From assembly GCA_034422455.1 (NCBI GenBank), contig DAOUJQ010000004.1, positions 62,001 through 126,000 of the forward strand: a DNA stretch of 64,000 nucleotides, written 5' to 3'. The translations under genes and the position numbers were made by a program. How positions within the stretch are numbered: the stretch's first letter is position 1; every line of letters begins with the position of its first letter. This DNA comes from UBA1127 sp034422455. Its GTDB lineage: Bacteria > Chloroflexota > Dehalococcoidia > Lucifugimonadales > UBA1127. The notes beneath the pieces were generated by a model. It had not been told where the DNA came from and searched no databases. It saw only the letters and a program-made list of their open reading frames with translations. Below, piece after piece: positions 41,837 to 50,800 of the stretch.

Positions 41837-44281
41837 TCACTGAACCGTGTCGACCCACAGGCGCTCGCCGTCCGTCGTGAAGGTCACCGCGCCGTCTTCC
41901 GCCGTGACGTAGACGTTGTCCTCGCCTGCCAGGGCGTTGAGCCGCTCCATGACCTCGTCCGCCGGGTGGCCGAACTTGTTGTCGATGCCCGCGCTGACGA
42001 CCACGGCCTCGGGGTCGACGGCGTCGAGGAACGCCTGCGACGAGGACGTGGCGGAGCCATGATGCGCCGCCTTCAAGACGGTCGCCCGCAGGGGGGCGTC
42101 GCTCGCGAGCAGCGTCGCCTCGGCGTAGGCGTGAATGTCGGCAGGGAGCAGGAAGGACACCTCGCCGTATGCGATGCGGAGCGTGACACCGCTGTTGTTG
42201 CGGAGGTCGGGCGTCCACGACGGCAGACCGGGCGGCGGGTTCAGCACGCTCATGACGACGCCGTCGCCGGTCCGCCAATCCTGCCCCGCGAACGCTTCAA
42301 GCGCCTCGACGTCCGGCTCGCCCGCGACCAGCCGACGCCACGAGGCGTACTGCCCGGACGTCGAGGCGACGCCGGTCTCGGCGACCCGCGCGACATCGTA
42401 GCGCTCGAGCACGGAGACGAGGCCGTTGAGGTGGTCGGCGTCCGGGTGGGTCAGCACCACGAGGTCCAGCGTGCGATCCCAGAAGGGCATCACACGGCCG
42501 AGCTCACGCTGCATCGCCTCCGGGTCCGGACCGCCGTCCACGAGCATCTGCACACCGGAGGGCGTCTGGATGAAGATGGCGTCGCCCTGTCCGACGTCCA
42601 AGAAGGCGACGGTGAGACGGCCATCGGGCGTGGTTGCGGCGGCGGTCCAGACGACGGCGCAGGCGAGCAGCAGCGCGACGGCCGCCAACCGCAGGCGTCC
42701 GCGGCCAGAAGTTGCGCGAGCGGCCGTCGAAGGTGACGGTGCATCGTCGCCGTCCTCCCACCGGCGGAGGCCGTAGGCGAGGCCGGCCAGCAGCGCGTAG
42801 TAGCCCCAGACCATGGCAGGGGTGACGCCGCCAAGCTCCAGCAGGCCGCCGGGCAGTCGAGCGACGCCGCCGACCACGGCAAGCACGTACGACAGGGGCA
42901 CCCAGGCCACCCATCCCGCCGCGACGCCCAGGGGCGTCCAGAGCAGTCCCGCCACTGCGGCAACACCCGACGCCGCCAGCGCAAGCGGCAGCGCGGGCAG
43001 GGCGAGCAGCGTCGCGGGGATGCCGACGTAGGAGACGCGCTCGAAGGCGAGGGCGACGAGGGGCAGCGTGCCCAGCGTCGCGGCGATGCCCGCGGCTGTT
43101 GCGCCGGACGCGGCACGGCCCAGCGACACGGGTGGGCCGTCGTCGCCGGTGATGCGGGCTGCCGCACGGGACAGCCGCGCCTCCAGAGGCGAGGCCAGCA
43201 GGAGCAACCCGGCGACGGCGGTGAAGCTGAGCTGGAAAGAAATGCTCGTCAGCACGCGCGGGTTGAGGGCGGTCATGACGGCGGCCGCGGCGGCGAGCGC
43301 GGGCAGGCTCGCGCCTTCGCGACCCAACGCGCGGCCGAACAGGAAGACGCTGCCCATGATCGCCGCCCGGGTGACGGAGGGCGACATCCCGCTGACGAGG
43401 GCGTAGGCCCATATCGCAAGGAGCGCCAGCAGCAAGGGCCATCGCGCGCCGCCGAACGCGAGCCGCCCGAGCGCCAGGGCCGCGCCGAGGGCGATGGCCA
43501 CGTGCAGGCCGGAGATGGCGAGGAGGTGGCTCGTGCCCGTCTCGATGAAGTCCTGCCGCACCTCGTCGGGCAGGCCGCGGCGCTGCCCCAGCAGCAGCGA
43601 ACTCGCCAGCGCCGACGCGGGCTCCGGCAGGCTGCGCTGGAGGCTTGCCGAGAGATGGGATCGGACCGCGTAGACGCCTTCCAGCAGCCTGTTGCCTCGC
43701 CCCTCGTCCACGAGGGCGAGCGTTGGGAAGCGGGAGACCGCGCCGACGCCCTGGCGGGCGAGGTACTCGCGGTAATCGAAGTCGTCAAAGACGGGCGGCG
43801 GCTCGACGGCGCCGGTGAGGGCGAGACGGTCGCCGTAGCGGACGTGCGGGGCCTCGCGACCGGCGGCCAAGTCCGCGCCGGGGCGGGCCGTCACCTGCAC
43901 GCGGCCATCGATTGGCTGCCAGCCGTCGCCGGTCTCCCACAGCAGGTCACGGAGCTGGAAGCGGTAGGAGACGCCGTCGCGCTCCGGGTCCGTCGCGACC
44001 GTGCCCTCGAACGTGACCGCATCCTCCACGAACAGCGGCGCAAGGCCGGCGTCGACATCCTGATGAAAGGCGCGCCCGCCCCACCAGGCGCCGGTCGCGA
44101 GGAGGATGGCCGCAGCGCAGCCCGCGATAATCAGGCCGCGCCGTCTTGCGTACAGGGCCGCCGCCGACCATAGCGCCGCGCCAGCGACGCCCCAGAGCGC
44201 CAGCACCGCGGGCGGCAGGTTGACCTGCTGGCCGAGCAGGAGACCGCACACCCACGCGGCGGCCAGCGCCGTCAGCGTCAT
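41837..44281 (-). CDS. comEC: ComEC/Rec2 DNA-uptake channel
   Basis: 814 residues. Forms the inner-membrane channel for single-stranded DNA during transformation. An N-terminal DUF4131 region with two helices is followed by a soluble OB-like segment, the multi-helix competence domain (LAISGLHVAIALG, SGMSPSVTRAAIMGS) and a C-terminal metallo-beta-lactamase domain (FLDVGQGDAIF, LTHPDADHLNG, KAAHHGS). All expected domains are present, so it looks functional. It lies downstream of comEA in the same direction. Confidence 0.95.
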   Translation of the reverse strand: MTLTALAAAWVCGLLLGQQVNLPPAVLALWGVAGAALWSAAALYARRRGLIIAGCAAAILLATGAWWGGRAFHQDVDAGLAPLFVEDAVTFEGTVATDPERDGVSYRFQLRDLLWETGDGWQPIDGRVQVTARPGADLAAGREAPHVRYGDRLALTGAVEPPPVFDDFDYREYLARQGVGAVSRFPTLALVDEGRGNRLLEGVYAVRSHLSASLQRSLPEPASALASSLLLGQRRGLPDEVRQDFIETGTSHLLAISGLHVAIALGAALALGRLAFGGARWPLLLALLAIWAYALVSGMSPSVTRAAIMGSVFLFGRALGREGASLPALAAAAAVMTALNPRVLTSISFQLSFTAVAGLLLLASPLEARLSRAAARITGDDGPPVSLGRAASGATAAGIAATLGTLPLVALAFERVSYVGIPATLLALPALPLALAASGVAAVAGLLWTPLGVAAGWVAWVPLSYVLAVVGGVARLPGGLLELGGVTPAMVWGYYALLAGLAYGLRRWEDGDDAPSPSTAARATSGRGRLRLAAVALLLACAVVWTAAATTPDGRLTVAFLDVGQGDAIFIQTPSGVQMLVDGGPDPEAMQRELGRVMPFWDRTLDLVVLTHPDADHLNGLVSVLERYDVARVAETGVASTSGQYASWRRLVAGEPDVEALEAFAGQDWRTGDGVVMSVLNPPPGLPSWTPDLRNNSGVTLRIAYGEVSFLLPADIHAYAEATLLASDAPLRATVLKAAHHGSATSSSQAFLDAVDPEAVVVSAGIDNKFGHPADEVMERLNALAGEDNVYVTAEDGAVTFTTDGERLWVDTVQ

Positions 44282-44290
44282 GCCAGGCGG

Positions 44291-45046
44291 CTACCGGACC
44301 ACGTGAGTGGAGCGCACGGGCTGCGGGGATATGGTGACGGCGATCTCGCCGCTACGGTGGCCGAGGTACTGGTAGACCGTGAAGTCGCGCGCGCCGGTCA
44401 GGTACTCGATGGTCCCGTCGTCGTGCAGGCGGAAGGGGCGGTCGTGGCCGGGGTAGAAGATGGTGGCGTTGTCGATGAGTTTGCGGACGCTCTGGGCCGC
44501 CGTCTCCTCGTCCCAGAAGACGAGGAATGGCACCCCAGTCTCGACGCAGTCGGCGGCGGTGAGGGCGTCGCCGGTGATGGCGACGTTGCCGGCAGGGGTC
44601 TCGGCGACGACGGAGACGTGGCCGCGGGAGTGGCCCGGCGTGCCGAGGATGCGTACGCCGGGGGCCAACTCCTGGCCGTCGGCGACGGCGAGCACGTCGC
44701 GGCGGCTGAGCATGTCGAGGAAATAGCCAGACGTGGCCCAGTCCGTTGGGTGCGGGTCCCTGGCGTACTCAAGCTCGTCGGCGCCGACGGCCACCTGCGC
44801 GTTCTTGAAGATGTCCACGTTCTGGACGTGATCCCAGTGGGCGTGGGTGAGGACAACCAAGTCAACGTCATTGGGCGAGACGCCGCGCTCGGCGAGGGCG
44901 CTCATCAGCAGCATCCGCCGGCCGTGGTGGGCGGTGTCGACGACGATCGTCCTGTCGCCGCGGATGAGGCCCACGGTGCAGAACCCCAAGCGGCCCTGGT
45001 CCGTGTGTGACGTGAACCCCGTCAGTATGAGCTCAACCTCCGGCAT
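44291..45046 (-). CDS. MBL-fold metallohydrolase between comEA and comEC
   Basis: 251 residues. The zinc-binding motif is VVLTHAHWDHVQN (HxHxDH), with further ligands in GTPGHSRGH, ITGDAL and FYPGHDRPF. It resembles the lactonase / glyoxalase II group. AAGGGGG precedes the ATG. It sits between comEA and comEC with 9- and 21-bp gaps, so it is probably in the competence operon. Its role there is unknown. Confidence 0.85.
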   Translation of the reverse strand: MPEVELILTGFTSHTDQGRLGFCTVGLIRGDRTIVVDTAHHGRRMLLMSALAERGVSPNDVDLVVLTHAHWDHVQNVDIFKNAQVAVGADELEYARDPHPTDWATSGYFLDMLSRRDVLAVADGQELAPGVRILGTPGHSRGHVSVVAETPAGNVAITGDALTAADCVETGVPFLVFWDEETAAQSVRKLIDNATIFYPGHDRPFRLHDDGTIEYLTGARDFTVYQYLGHRSGEIAVTISPQPVRSTHVVR

Positions 45047-45067
45047 GTCATCCCCCTTGCTGCTTTG

Positions 45068-45682
45068 CTATCGCACCGTGACGTGATCCCTGATCCCTTC
45101 GAGGGTAGCCGGGCCGATCCCCGGCACCTGCAGCAGTTCTTCGACACTGGAGTACCGGCCCAGTGTCTCCCTGTACTCGACGATGGCCTCCGCCTTGACC
45201 TTGCCGACGCCCGGAAGCGACTCGAGTTCATGGGCCGTGGCGGCGTTCAGGTCAAGAAGGCCGGTCTGCCCCGCCGCGCCGGACTGTGACGTCACGGGCG
45301 GCGTCTCACCTACGGCCGGGACGTAGAAGTGGCCTTCGTCACGAAGCCGGAGCGCCAAGTTCAGGCCGGAGACATCGGCGTCACCGGCGGGGCCGCCGGC
45401 CATGCGCAGGAGGTCGTCAAGGCGGTCGCCGTCGTCAAACGTGTAGACGCCGGGTCGGTTGACCGCTCCGGCGATGTACGCCCGCAGGGCCGGCGTCGGC
45501 GTGGCCTCCGGCAGCGTCACCTCCACGCCGCTCCCCGCTTCCCGCTGCACCAGCAACGCAACCCCGCCCGCAAGGGCCAGCATGAAGAGGAGGACCAGGA
45601 CGAGGGGCATCCACCGGTCAACGCCCCGGCCGCTCCCCGGCTTCTCCTGTGCCAAACGCGCGCTCCCAGGTTGCGCGGGCAT
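45068..45682 (-). CDS. comEA: ComEA competence DNA receptor
   Basis: 204 residues. One N-terminal transmembrane helix (about 26-46), then an SLBB-like domain (AYIAGAVNRPGVYTF), then the C-terminal double helix-hairpin-helix DNA-binding region (DLNAATAHELESLPGVG, LLQVPGIGPATLEGI). It binds incoming DNA outside the membrane and hands it to ComEC. It heads the comEA-MBL-comEC unit. Confidence 0.93.
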   Translation of the reverse strand: MPAQPGSARLAQEKPGSGRGVDRWMPLVLVLLFMLALAGGVALLVQREAGSGVEVTLPEATPTPALRAYIAGAVNRPGVYTFDDGDRLDDLLRMAGGPAGDADVSGLNLALRLRDEGHFYVPAVGETPPVTSQSGAAGQTGLLDLNAATAHELESLPGVGKVKAEAIVEYRETLGRYSSVEELLQVPGIGPATLEGIRDHVTVR

Positions 45683-45762
45683 TGTACCACCGCGGGGCGT
45701 CCCCAGGTGCTTGAAAACACGTCGTGGGCTACACTAGGGCCATCCAACTGGCTGGAGGGACC

Positions 45763-46362
45763 ATGACGACCGATGCAACCCCGCCGATGGAGGACCGGGG
45801 CAAGCTGCTGACACAAGCGATCGACGCGATGCGCGCCGTCGCCGCCAACGTGAGCGGCGACCAGTGGGACGCGCAATCGCCCTGCACGGAGTGGACGGCC
45901 CGGGGCGTGGTCAACCACGTCGTGGGTGGCGCGTCCATGCTCGCGGCGCTGTTCGAGGGGAAGACGTGGGAAGAGGCCTCGGGCGGCAGCCGGGGCATAC
46001 CGGAGGGCGGCGACCCACTGGCCGCGCTCGACGAGGCGGCCGGGGCTGCCAAGGAAGCGGTATCGCAGCCCGGCGCGATGGAGCAGACCCTGAACTTCGC
46101 GCGCGGGCCGATGCCCGGCTCTGGGTTTGCGACGCTGATGTTCACGGACATCCTCATCCACGCCTGGGACCTGGCGAAGGCCACCGGACAGGACGCGACG
46201 CTCCCGGCGGACCTGGTCGAGGCGTCCTACGCCATCGTGCTGCCGCGAAAGGGGCAGATGCCGCAGCCGGCGTTCGCACCCGAGGTGGACGTGGCGGAGG
46301 ACGCGGACACGCAGACCAAGCTGCTGGGCATGCTGGGGCGCGACGCGAACTGGACGGCGTAG
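45763..46362 (+). CDS. TIGR03086-like DinB/maleylpyruvate-isomerase-fold metal-binding protein
   Basis: 199 residues, four-helix DinB-like fold. Metal-ligand candidates are in WTARGVVNHVVGG and FTDILIHAWDLAKATG. The family includes mycothiol-dependent maleylpyruvate isomerase and many uncharacterised thiol-linked enzymes. GGAGGG lies right before the ATG. It is isolated on the plus strand, divergent from comEA. Function beyond the fold is not predictable. Confidence 0.78.
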   Translation: MTTDATPPMEDRGKLLTQAIDAMRAVAANVSGDQWDAQSPCTEWTARGVVNHVVGGASMLAALFEGKTWEEASGGSRGIPEGGDPLAALDEAAGAAKEAVSQPGAMEQTLNFARGPMPGSGFATLMFTDILIHAWDLAKATGQDATLPADLVEASYAIVLPRKGQMPQPAFAPEVDVAEDADTQTKLLGMLGRDANWTA

Positions 46363-46750
46363 GGCGGGGGCGCGCCGCCCCCTGCCTACCAGCTCTCGAC
46401 GCCATCCCGATGCACCGCAGAGCCGTCGCTTCTTGCGGCTCGGCGCATTCGATTCGGCATTCGCTTTGTAGCTGTTGTGGCACATTTCAGCTACAAAGCG
46501 AATTTCACCCGGGGGAAGACAAATCCCGGCCGTCACTTGCGGCACCGCAACCAGTTTTGATGAGCGCCACGCGGCCGCGGGCTGGGCGACAGCGGCGTAG
46601 AGGAAGCCGCACTTCTCTTGCTCGATCCCCTTCATTTTCCCTCTCATGCAGAGAGGGTATCCGGGGGGCTAGCGGGGGCACTACGGGGTGATGGCAGGGG
46701 GATCCGGTCAAGCCAAGCGAACGTGGAATGCTAGGCACCCGGCCTTCAAT
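46363..46750. other. Gene-free 388-bp gap with palindromic element F
   Basis: Holds palindromic element F (46447-46527), a CTCTCATGCAGAGAG-type hairpin near 46640-46655, and a weaker copy of the shared TAGCG..GGTGGCAGGG block (46676-46701). No gene is supported. Confidence 0.7.
46447..46527 (-). repeat. Palindromic element, copy F
   Basis: The inner arms form a perfect 16-bp inverted repeat, ATTCGCTTTGTAGCTG (46459-46474) and CAGCTACAAAGCGAAT (46488-46503). On the minus strand the 13-nt loop reads AAATGTGCCACAA, the same length and core as in copies C-E. Outer sequence GGGATTTGTCTTCCCCC parallels the GGATTCGCTTCCCCC of the other copies. Confidence 0.85.
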
Positions 46751-47563
46751 TCAGAGCGCAGCCTCCGCAGGCTGCAGAGGCTTGGCCGCAATAACCCGCA
46801 GCCGAACGTAATCGGCCACCCACTGGCCATCGCGGTACAACCGGGGCCGCAACTCTTCCACGATCGCATCCGCTATCCTGGGGCGTGCCCGAACCGGGAC
46901 CTTTGCAAAGAAGGCCCCGGCAAACATGTCCAACCAACGGGCCAACCCTTCCGAACCTCCGCTCAACGGAGTGGGCCGCGCGAACAACACAGCCATCGAG
47001 GCATTGAGTCCATACCGCTTCAACAAGCCTGTATACGAAGGGATATCAGGGAAGTACCAAGGGCTTCGCGGACCTGGGTCACCGTACCCGGCATCGGCAA
47101 TGCACCTGCGGACGGCAGCTACGATTGACTGAACGTTGCCCTTCCCGCCAAGCTCGGCAACGAGCCTGCCCCCCGGCTTCAACGCCCGGCTGATGCCCGA
47201 AACCACGCGCGCAGGAGGGCGCATCCAGTGCAGGGACGCGTTGGCAAACACAGCGTCGAACTCGTTGTCGAACGTCATTTCCCGGGCATCCATAACCGCA
47301 AAATGGACACCGGGGAAGTTCTGCCGAGCAAGGGCGATCATGCCTGCATCGTTGTCGATTCCCGTTACTGCGCCGCCCGCTTCCGCAATGGCCGACGTCA
47401 ACTGGCCCGTGCCGCAACCGATGTCCAGGACCCTCTCACCCTGGGCCGGGGCGAGCACCGCCAACAGGTCTGTGACGAACTCCCAGACGAAGGAAAAGTT
47501 GGTGTTGTAGCCCTCGGCATCCCAGGCACCACCACCCGACGCTTGGGGGCGGCCGTCCTTCAT
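46751..47563 (-). CDS. Class I SAM-dependent methyltransferase
   Basis: 270 residues from ATG 47563, or 281 from TTG 47596, which has GGTGGGG upstream. SAM motif I VLDIGCGTGQLT, then GIDNDAGMIALAR, FANASLHWM and LKPGGRLVAELGG. The arrangement resembles trans-aconitate 2-methyltransferase and related small-molecule methyltransferases. The product is unknown. It stands alone between a repeat gap and the DUF971 gene. Confidence 0.85.
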   Translation of the reverse strand: MKDGRPQASGGGAWDAEGYNTNFSFVWEFVTDLLAVLAPAQGERVLDIGCGTGQLTSAIAEAGGAVTGIDNDAGMIALARQNFPGVHFAVMDAREMTFDNEFDAVFANASLHWMRPPARVVSGISRALKPGGRLVAELGGKGNVQSIVAAVRRCIADAGYGDPGPRSPWYFPDIPSYTGLLKRYGLNASMAVLFARPTPLSGGSEGLARWLDMFAGAFFAKVPVRARPRIADAIVEELRPRLYRDGQWVADYVRLRVIAAKPLQPAEAAL

Positions 47564-47664
47564 GCCCGATCCCGTGCCGATGCGCTCTTCAGTCAAGACG
47601 GGGACCCCACCTTTGCTCGATGTAGTTTGACGCGATCAGGGAACGGGGTGATGCGCCGGGCAGG

Positions 47665-48018
47665 TCAGGCTGCGCACTGGTTGCAGGGGCAGACCTCGCG
47701 CATAGCGTCGAAGGGGTAGATGCCGGTGTAGTGGGCATCGCTCCAGAGGAACTGCAGCGCGTAGCGGCCCACGGGCATGTACTCCAGGGCGACCACGTCC
47801 TCGGGCACGGTCGCGGGGTCTATTTCGTGCCTGCCGGCGCCCTCGCCGACGCACGTCGCACAGTGACAGCGCAGCCGCAGGTACCGGTGGGGGTAGACAC
47901 TCTCGTGTCCGTCGTTCCACACGATGACGATGGCGTCGTCCCGGATGTCGACGCTGGCGGGAGTGGGCCTGGCGCCGCCCGTCAAGGGCTGCGGCGCCCC
48001 GTCGCGAGGGCCGGGCAT
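47665..48018 (-). CDS. DUF971 (GBBH-like N-terminal) protein
   Basis: 117 residues. The DUF971 fold has a zinc-site pattern LRCHCATC..CPCNQC, with WNDGHESVYPHRYLR and FLWSDAHYTGIYPFD, all typical. Family members are linked to Fe-S carrier proteins or to hydroxylases. The ATG lies 2 bp after the stop of the MFS gene upstream, with GAGG in front, so the two are coupled. Confidence 0.85.
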   Translation of the reverse strand: MPGPRDGAPQPLTGGARPTPASVDIRDDAIVIVWNDGHESVYPHRYLRLRCHCATCVGEGAGRHEIDPATVPEDVVALEYMPVGRYALQFLWSDAHYTGIYPFDAMREVCPCNQCAA

Positions 48019-48020
48019 CG

Positions 48021-49256
48021 CTAGGCCTCGGTTGGGACGCTGGAGCGGCCGCCGCCGACCTTGGTACCCACCACCGTGAGCAGGAAGGCCACCGCCGCGG
48101 GAGCGGACGCGTAGAGGAAGACGGTGTCGACGCCAAAGGTGTCGGCGATCCGGCCGGCAATCCATCCGGAGACGGCCGCCAGGATGATGGAGACGCCGAA
48201 GACGAAGGACACCGTGGTGCCCTGGACCCCGCTGCCGACCACGTCCATGGCCGCCGCCAGCAGGATGGCCATCATGGGGAAGAGGAAGAGGCCGGTAAAC
48301 CCGACGGCCACGAAGAAGGCCGGGCCGTCGGCGGCGGTGTAGAGCGCCAGAGTCCCCAGCGCGAGGCCCGCAAACCCGATCGCCAGCACCACCCGGCGAC
48401 CGAACTGGTCGGAGAGGTAGCCGAGCACGGGCTGGGAGCCGATGCCCGCGACCTGCAGCAGGGACACGAGGGCGCCGGTCGCGGTCGTGGACATCGCCAG
48501 GTCCTCGCGGGCGTAGATGGGCAGGAAGCTCATAATCGCGATCTGCGAGCCGCTGAAGCAGGCCGTCGTGCCGAGCACCAGCAGCAGCCGAGTGTTGCTC
48601 AGCGCGGCCTTCACTCCGCCGAAGTACCGCTTTGTCGTCGTCTCCTCGGTCAGCGTGGGAACGGACTTCAGCATCAGGTAGATGCCAAGGCCCATCAGCA
48701 CGGCCGGGATGAGGCTCAACTCCAGCACCGTGCGCCACAGCATGAAGCCGATGAGGAAGCCGGTGAGGATGGGGCCGACGGCCTCGCCGATGCTGCCGCC
48801 GGTGCCGTGCATGGCGACGGCGAACCCTCGACGGTCAGGGTATCGGACCGAGAGCGCCGCGAGGGCGGGCGGGTGCCAGAAGGTGATGGCCATGCTAAGG
48901 AGGGTCATCGAGATGACGGCCATCCAGAAGGTGGTCGACATGCCAACGAGGAACATGGAGATGCCCACGGCGATGAGGGTAATCGCCAGCACCGCGGCCA
49001 TGCGGTTGGCGTAGCGGTCGGACACGAAGCCCGCGGGCAGGTTCGCGAGGCCGCCGAACACGCTGCGGGTTGTGGTCAACAGCCCGATGCTGGTGTTGCT
49101 CAGACCGAGGGCGGACTTGAGCTCCGGCAGGATCAGCATGGACCCGGCGTTGAAGACGTGCTTCACCGCGTGGCCGGCCACCACGGCAATGAGCACGAGC
49201 ATGCGGTTGTCGACCTGGACGCCGATGGGACGGGCGGAGACGGTGGACTGGGCCAT
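48021..49256 (-). CDS. MFS transporter, fosmidomycin-resistance-like (paralogue 1)
   Basis: 411 residues, about 12 transmembrane helices. Family segments: GHAVKHVFNAGSMLILPELK, AGFVSDRYANRM (motif A), FWHPPALAALS and MHGTGGSIGEAVGP. It is clearly paralogous to the transporter at 49499-50731, sharing these segments and length. Fosmidomycin-resistance-type MFS proteins are effluxers, but these copies may transport other anions. It is co-transcribed with DUF971. Confidence 0.87.
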   Translation of the reverse strand: MAQSTVSARPIGVQVDNRMLVLIAVVAGHAVKHVFNAGSMLILPELKSALGLSNTSIGLLTTTRSVFGGLANLPAGFVSDRYANRMAAVLAITLIAVGISMFLVGMSTTFWMAVISMTLLSMAITFWHPPALAALSVRYPDRRGFAVAMHGTGGSIGEAVGPILTGFLIGFMLWRTVLELSLIPAVLMGLGIYLMLKSVPTLTEETTTKRYFGGVKAALSNTRLLLVLGTTACFSGSQIAIMSFLPIYAREDLAMSTTATGALVSLLQVAGIGSQPVLGYLSDQFGRRVVLAIGFAGLALGTLALYTAADGPAFFVAVGFTGLFLFPMMAILLAAAMDVVGSGVQGTTVSFVFGVSIILAAVSGWIAGRIADTFGVDTVFLYASAPAAVAFLLTVVGTKVGGGRSSVPTEA

Positions 49257-49404
49257 TCTTCACCTAGCCTGAAATCGGAACGGAAGGCGCTGCAAGACGG
49301 AGCCGGAGACGGTGCGCGGCTGCCCTGAAGCGCACCTGCAACTATAGCCGCCCCCCTAGCTGTGCGTCAATTGGCGTGGAGGCGGCGGGGGAGTGTGAAG
49401 CCAT

Positions 49405-49505
49405 TGGTCGCGAGGATCCTGGATACCGGCCCCGTATCGGGGTACGGGGGGGAATGGATGCCGTAGGAGGCGGAGGCGGGCGACCACAAGGGTCGCCCCT
49501 ACGGG
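49405..49505. repeat. Dispersed repeats reaching into the 3' end of MFS paralogue 2
   Basis: 49405-49450 contains CCTGGATACCGGCCCCGTATC, related to the TACGGGGCCAGTATCCAGG motif at about 2585-2610. 49470-49505 is a GCGACCACAAGGGTCGCCCCTACGGGG-type copy, also at 2621 and 29085 (written here in pieces shorter than the whole). The stop codon of the minus-strand MFS gene (49499-49501) lies inside this repeat. Confidence 0.75.
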
Positions 49506-50731
49506 GCCGGCGGGGCGGCAACCCGGCTGGAGCGGCCGCCGGCCCAGGCGCCCACGACGGTGAAGAAGAGCGACAGGAAGGCGGGGGCCGCGGCGTACAG
49601 GAACACGGCGTCGACGCCATAGCGGTCGGCGATGCTCCCGGCAAGCCACGCGGAGAACGCCGACAGGATGATGCCGACGCCGAAGATGATGGACGCCGCC
49701 GTGCCCTGCACGCCGCTTCCGACGACGTCCAGCCCCAGCGCGAGGACAATGGCCATCATCGGGAACATGAAGAGGCCGGTGAGGGCGACGGCAGCAAAGA
49801 AGGCCAGGCCTTCACCCGCGAAATAGAGCGCCAGCGTTCCCAGCGTGAGGCCAGTGAAGCCGAAGACGAGCACGGGACGGCGTCCCAAGCGGTCGGAGAG
49901 GTAGCCGAGCACCGGCTGGGAGCCGATGCCGGCGATCTGCAGCATGGACAGGATCGCGCCGGTGGCGGCGGTGGACAGCTGCAGGTCCTCGCGGAGGTAG
50001 ATGGGCATGAAGCTCGTGAGGGCGATCTGCGTGCCGCTGAAGCACGCGGCGGTCGCGAGCACCAGCAGCAGGCGGCCGTTGCCCAGGACGGCCCGGACGC
50101 CGGCAAGGTAGCGGCGGTTGGTCGTGGAAGCCGCCACGGAGGGCACGGCCCTCACCAGCAGGTAGATGCCGATGCCCATGAGGACGGCGGGGATGATGCT
50201 CGCCTGCAGCACCGTGCGCCACAGCAGGAACCCGAGGAGGAAGCCCAGCATGGCCGGTCCGATGGCCTCGCCGATGCTGCCGCCGGTGCCGTGCATGCCG
50301 ATGGCGAAGCCGCGCCGCTCGGGGTACTGGGTGGAGAGGATCACGAGCGCCGGAGGGTGCCAGAAGACGATGACCATGCCGAGAAGCGTGATGGAGACGA
50401 GGGCCATCCAGAAGGTGGTCGAAACACCCACGAGAAACATGCACACACCGAGGCCGAGAACGGAGAGCCCCAGCACCGCAGCCAACCGGCCCGCGTAGCG
50501 GTCGGACACAAAACCGGCCGGAAAGCTGATCAGCCCACTGAAGACGTCGCGTGTTGCGGCGATGACCCCGATGCCCGTGTTGCTGAGCGCGAGCGCCGCC
50601 TTGATCTCCGGGAGAATCAGGAAGGAGCCGGAGAGGAAGACGTGGACGATTGCATGGCCCGCAACCATGGCAAAGAGCACCGACGAGCGGCCCTGGAGGC
50701 GTGGGCTACGGGCCTGGCCAGTGCGCGCCAT
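49499..50731 (-). CDS. MFS transporter, fosmidomycin-resistance-like (paralogue 2)
   Basis: 410 residues, about 12 transmembrane helices. GHAIVHVFLSGSFLILPEIK, AGFVSDRYAGRL, FWHPPALVILS and MHGTGGSIGEAIGP match paralogue 1 position by position, so the pair arose by tandem duplication. Its last codons and stop come from a dispersed repeat, suggesting that the original C-terminus was replaced. The pair is separated by about 240 bp with repeats. Confidence 0.87.
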   Translation of the reverse strand: MARTGQARSPRLQGRSSVLFAMVAGHAIVHVFLSGSFLILPEIKAALALSNTGIGVIAATRDVFSGLISFPAGFVSDRYAGRLAAVLGLSVLGLGVCMFLVGVSTTFWMALVSITLLGMVIVFWHPPALVILSTQYPERRGFAIGMHGTGGSIGEAIGPAMLGFLLGFLLWRTVLQASIIPAVLMGIGIYLLVRAVPSVAASTTNRRYLAGVRAVLGNGRLLLVLATAACFSGTQIALTSFMPIYLREDLQLSTAATGAILSMLQIAGIGSQPVLGYLSDRLGRRPVLVFGFTGLTLGTLALYFAGEGLAFFAAVALTGLFMFPMMAIVLALGLDVVGSGVQGTAASIIFGVGIILSAFSAWLAGSIADRYGVDAVFLYAAAPAFLSLFFTVVGAWAGGRSSRVAAPPAP

Positions 50732-50800
50732 TCGTCACCAGACCCGGCGGGCGGAGGGCTGAGGGCGGACGGTGAGTTGACTGTCGATCAAGCCTGTCTC

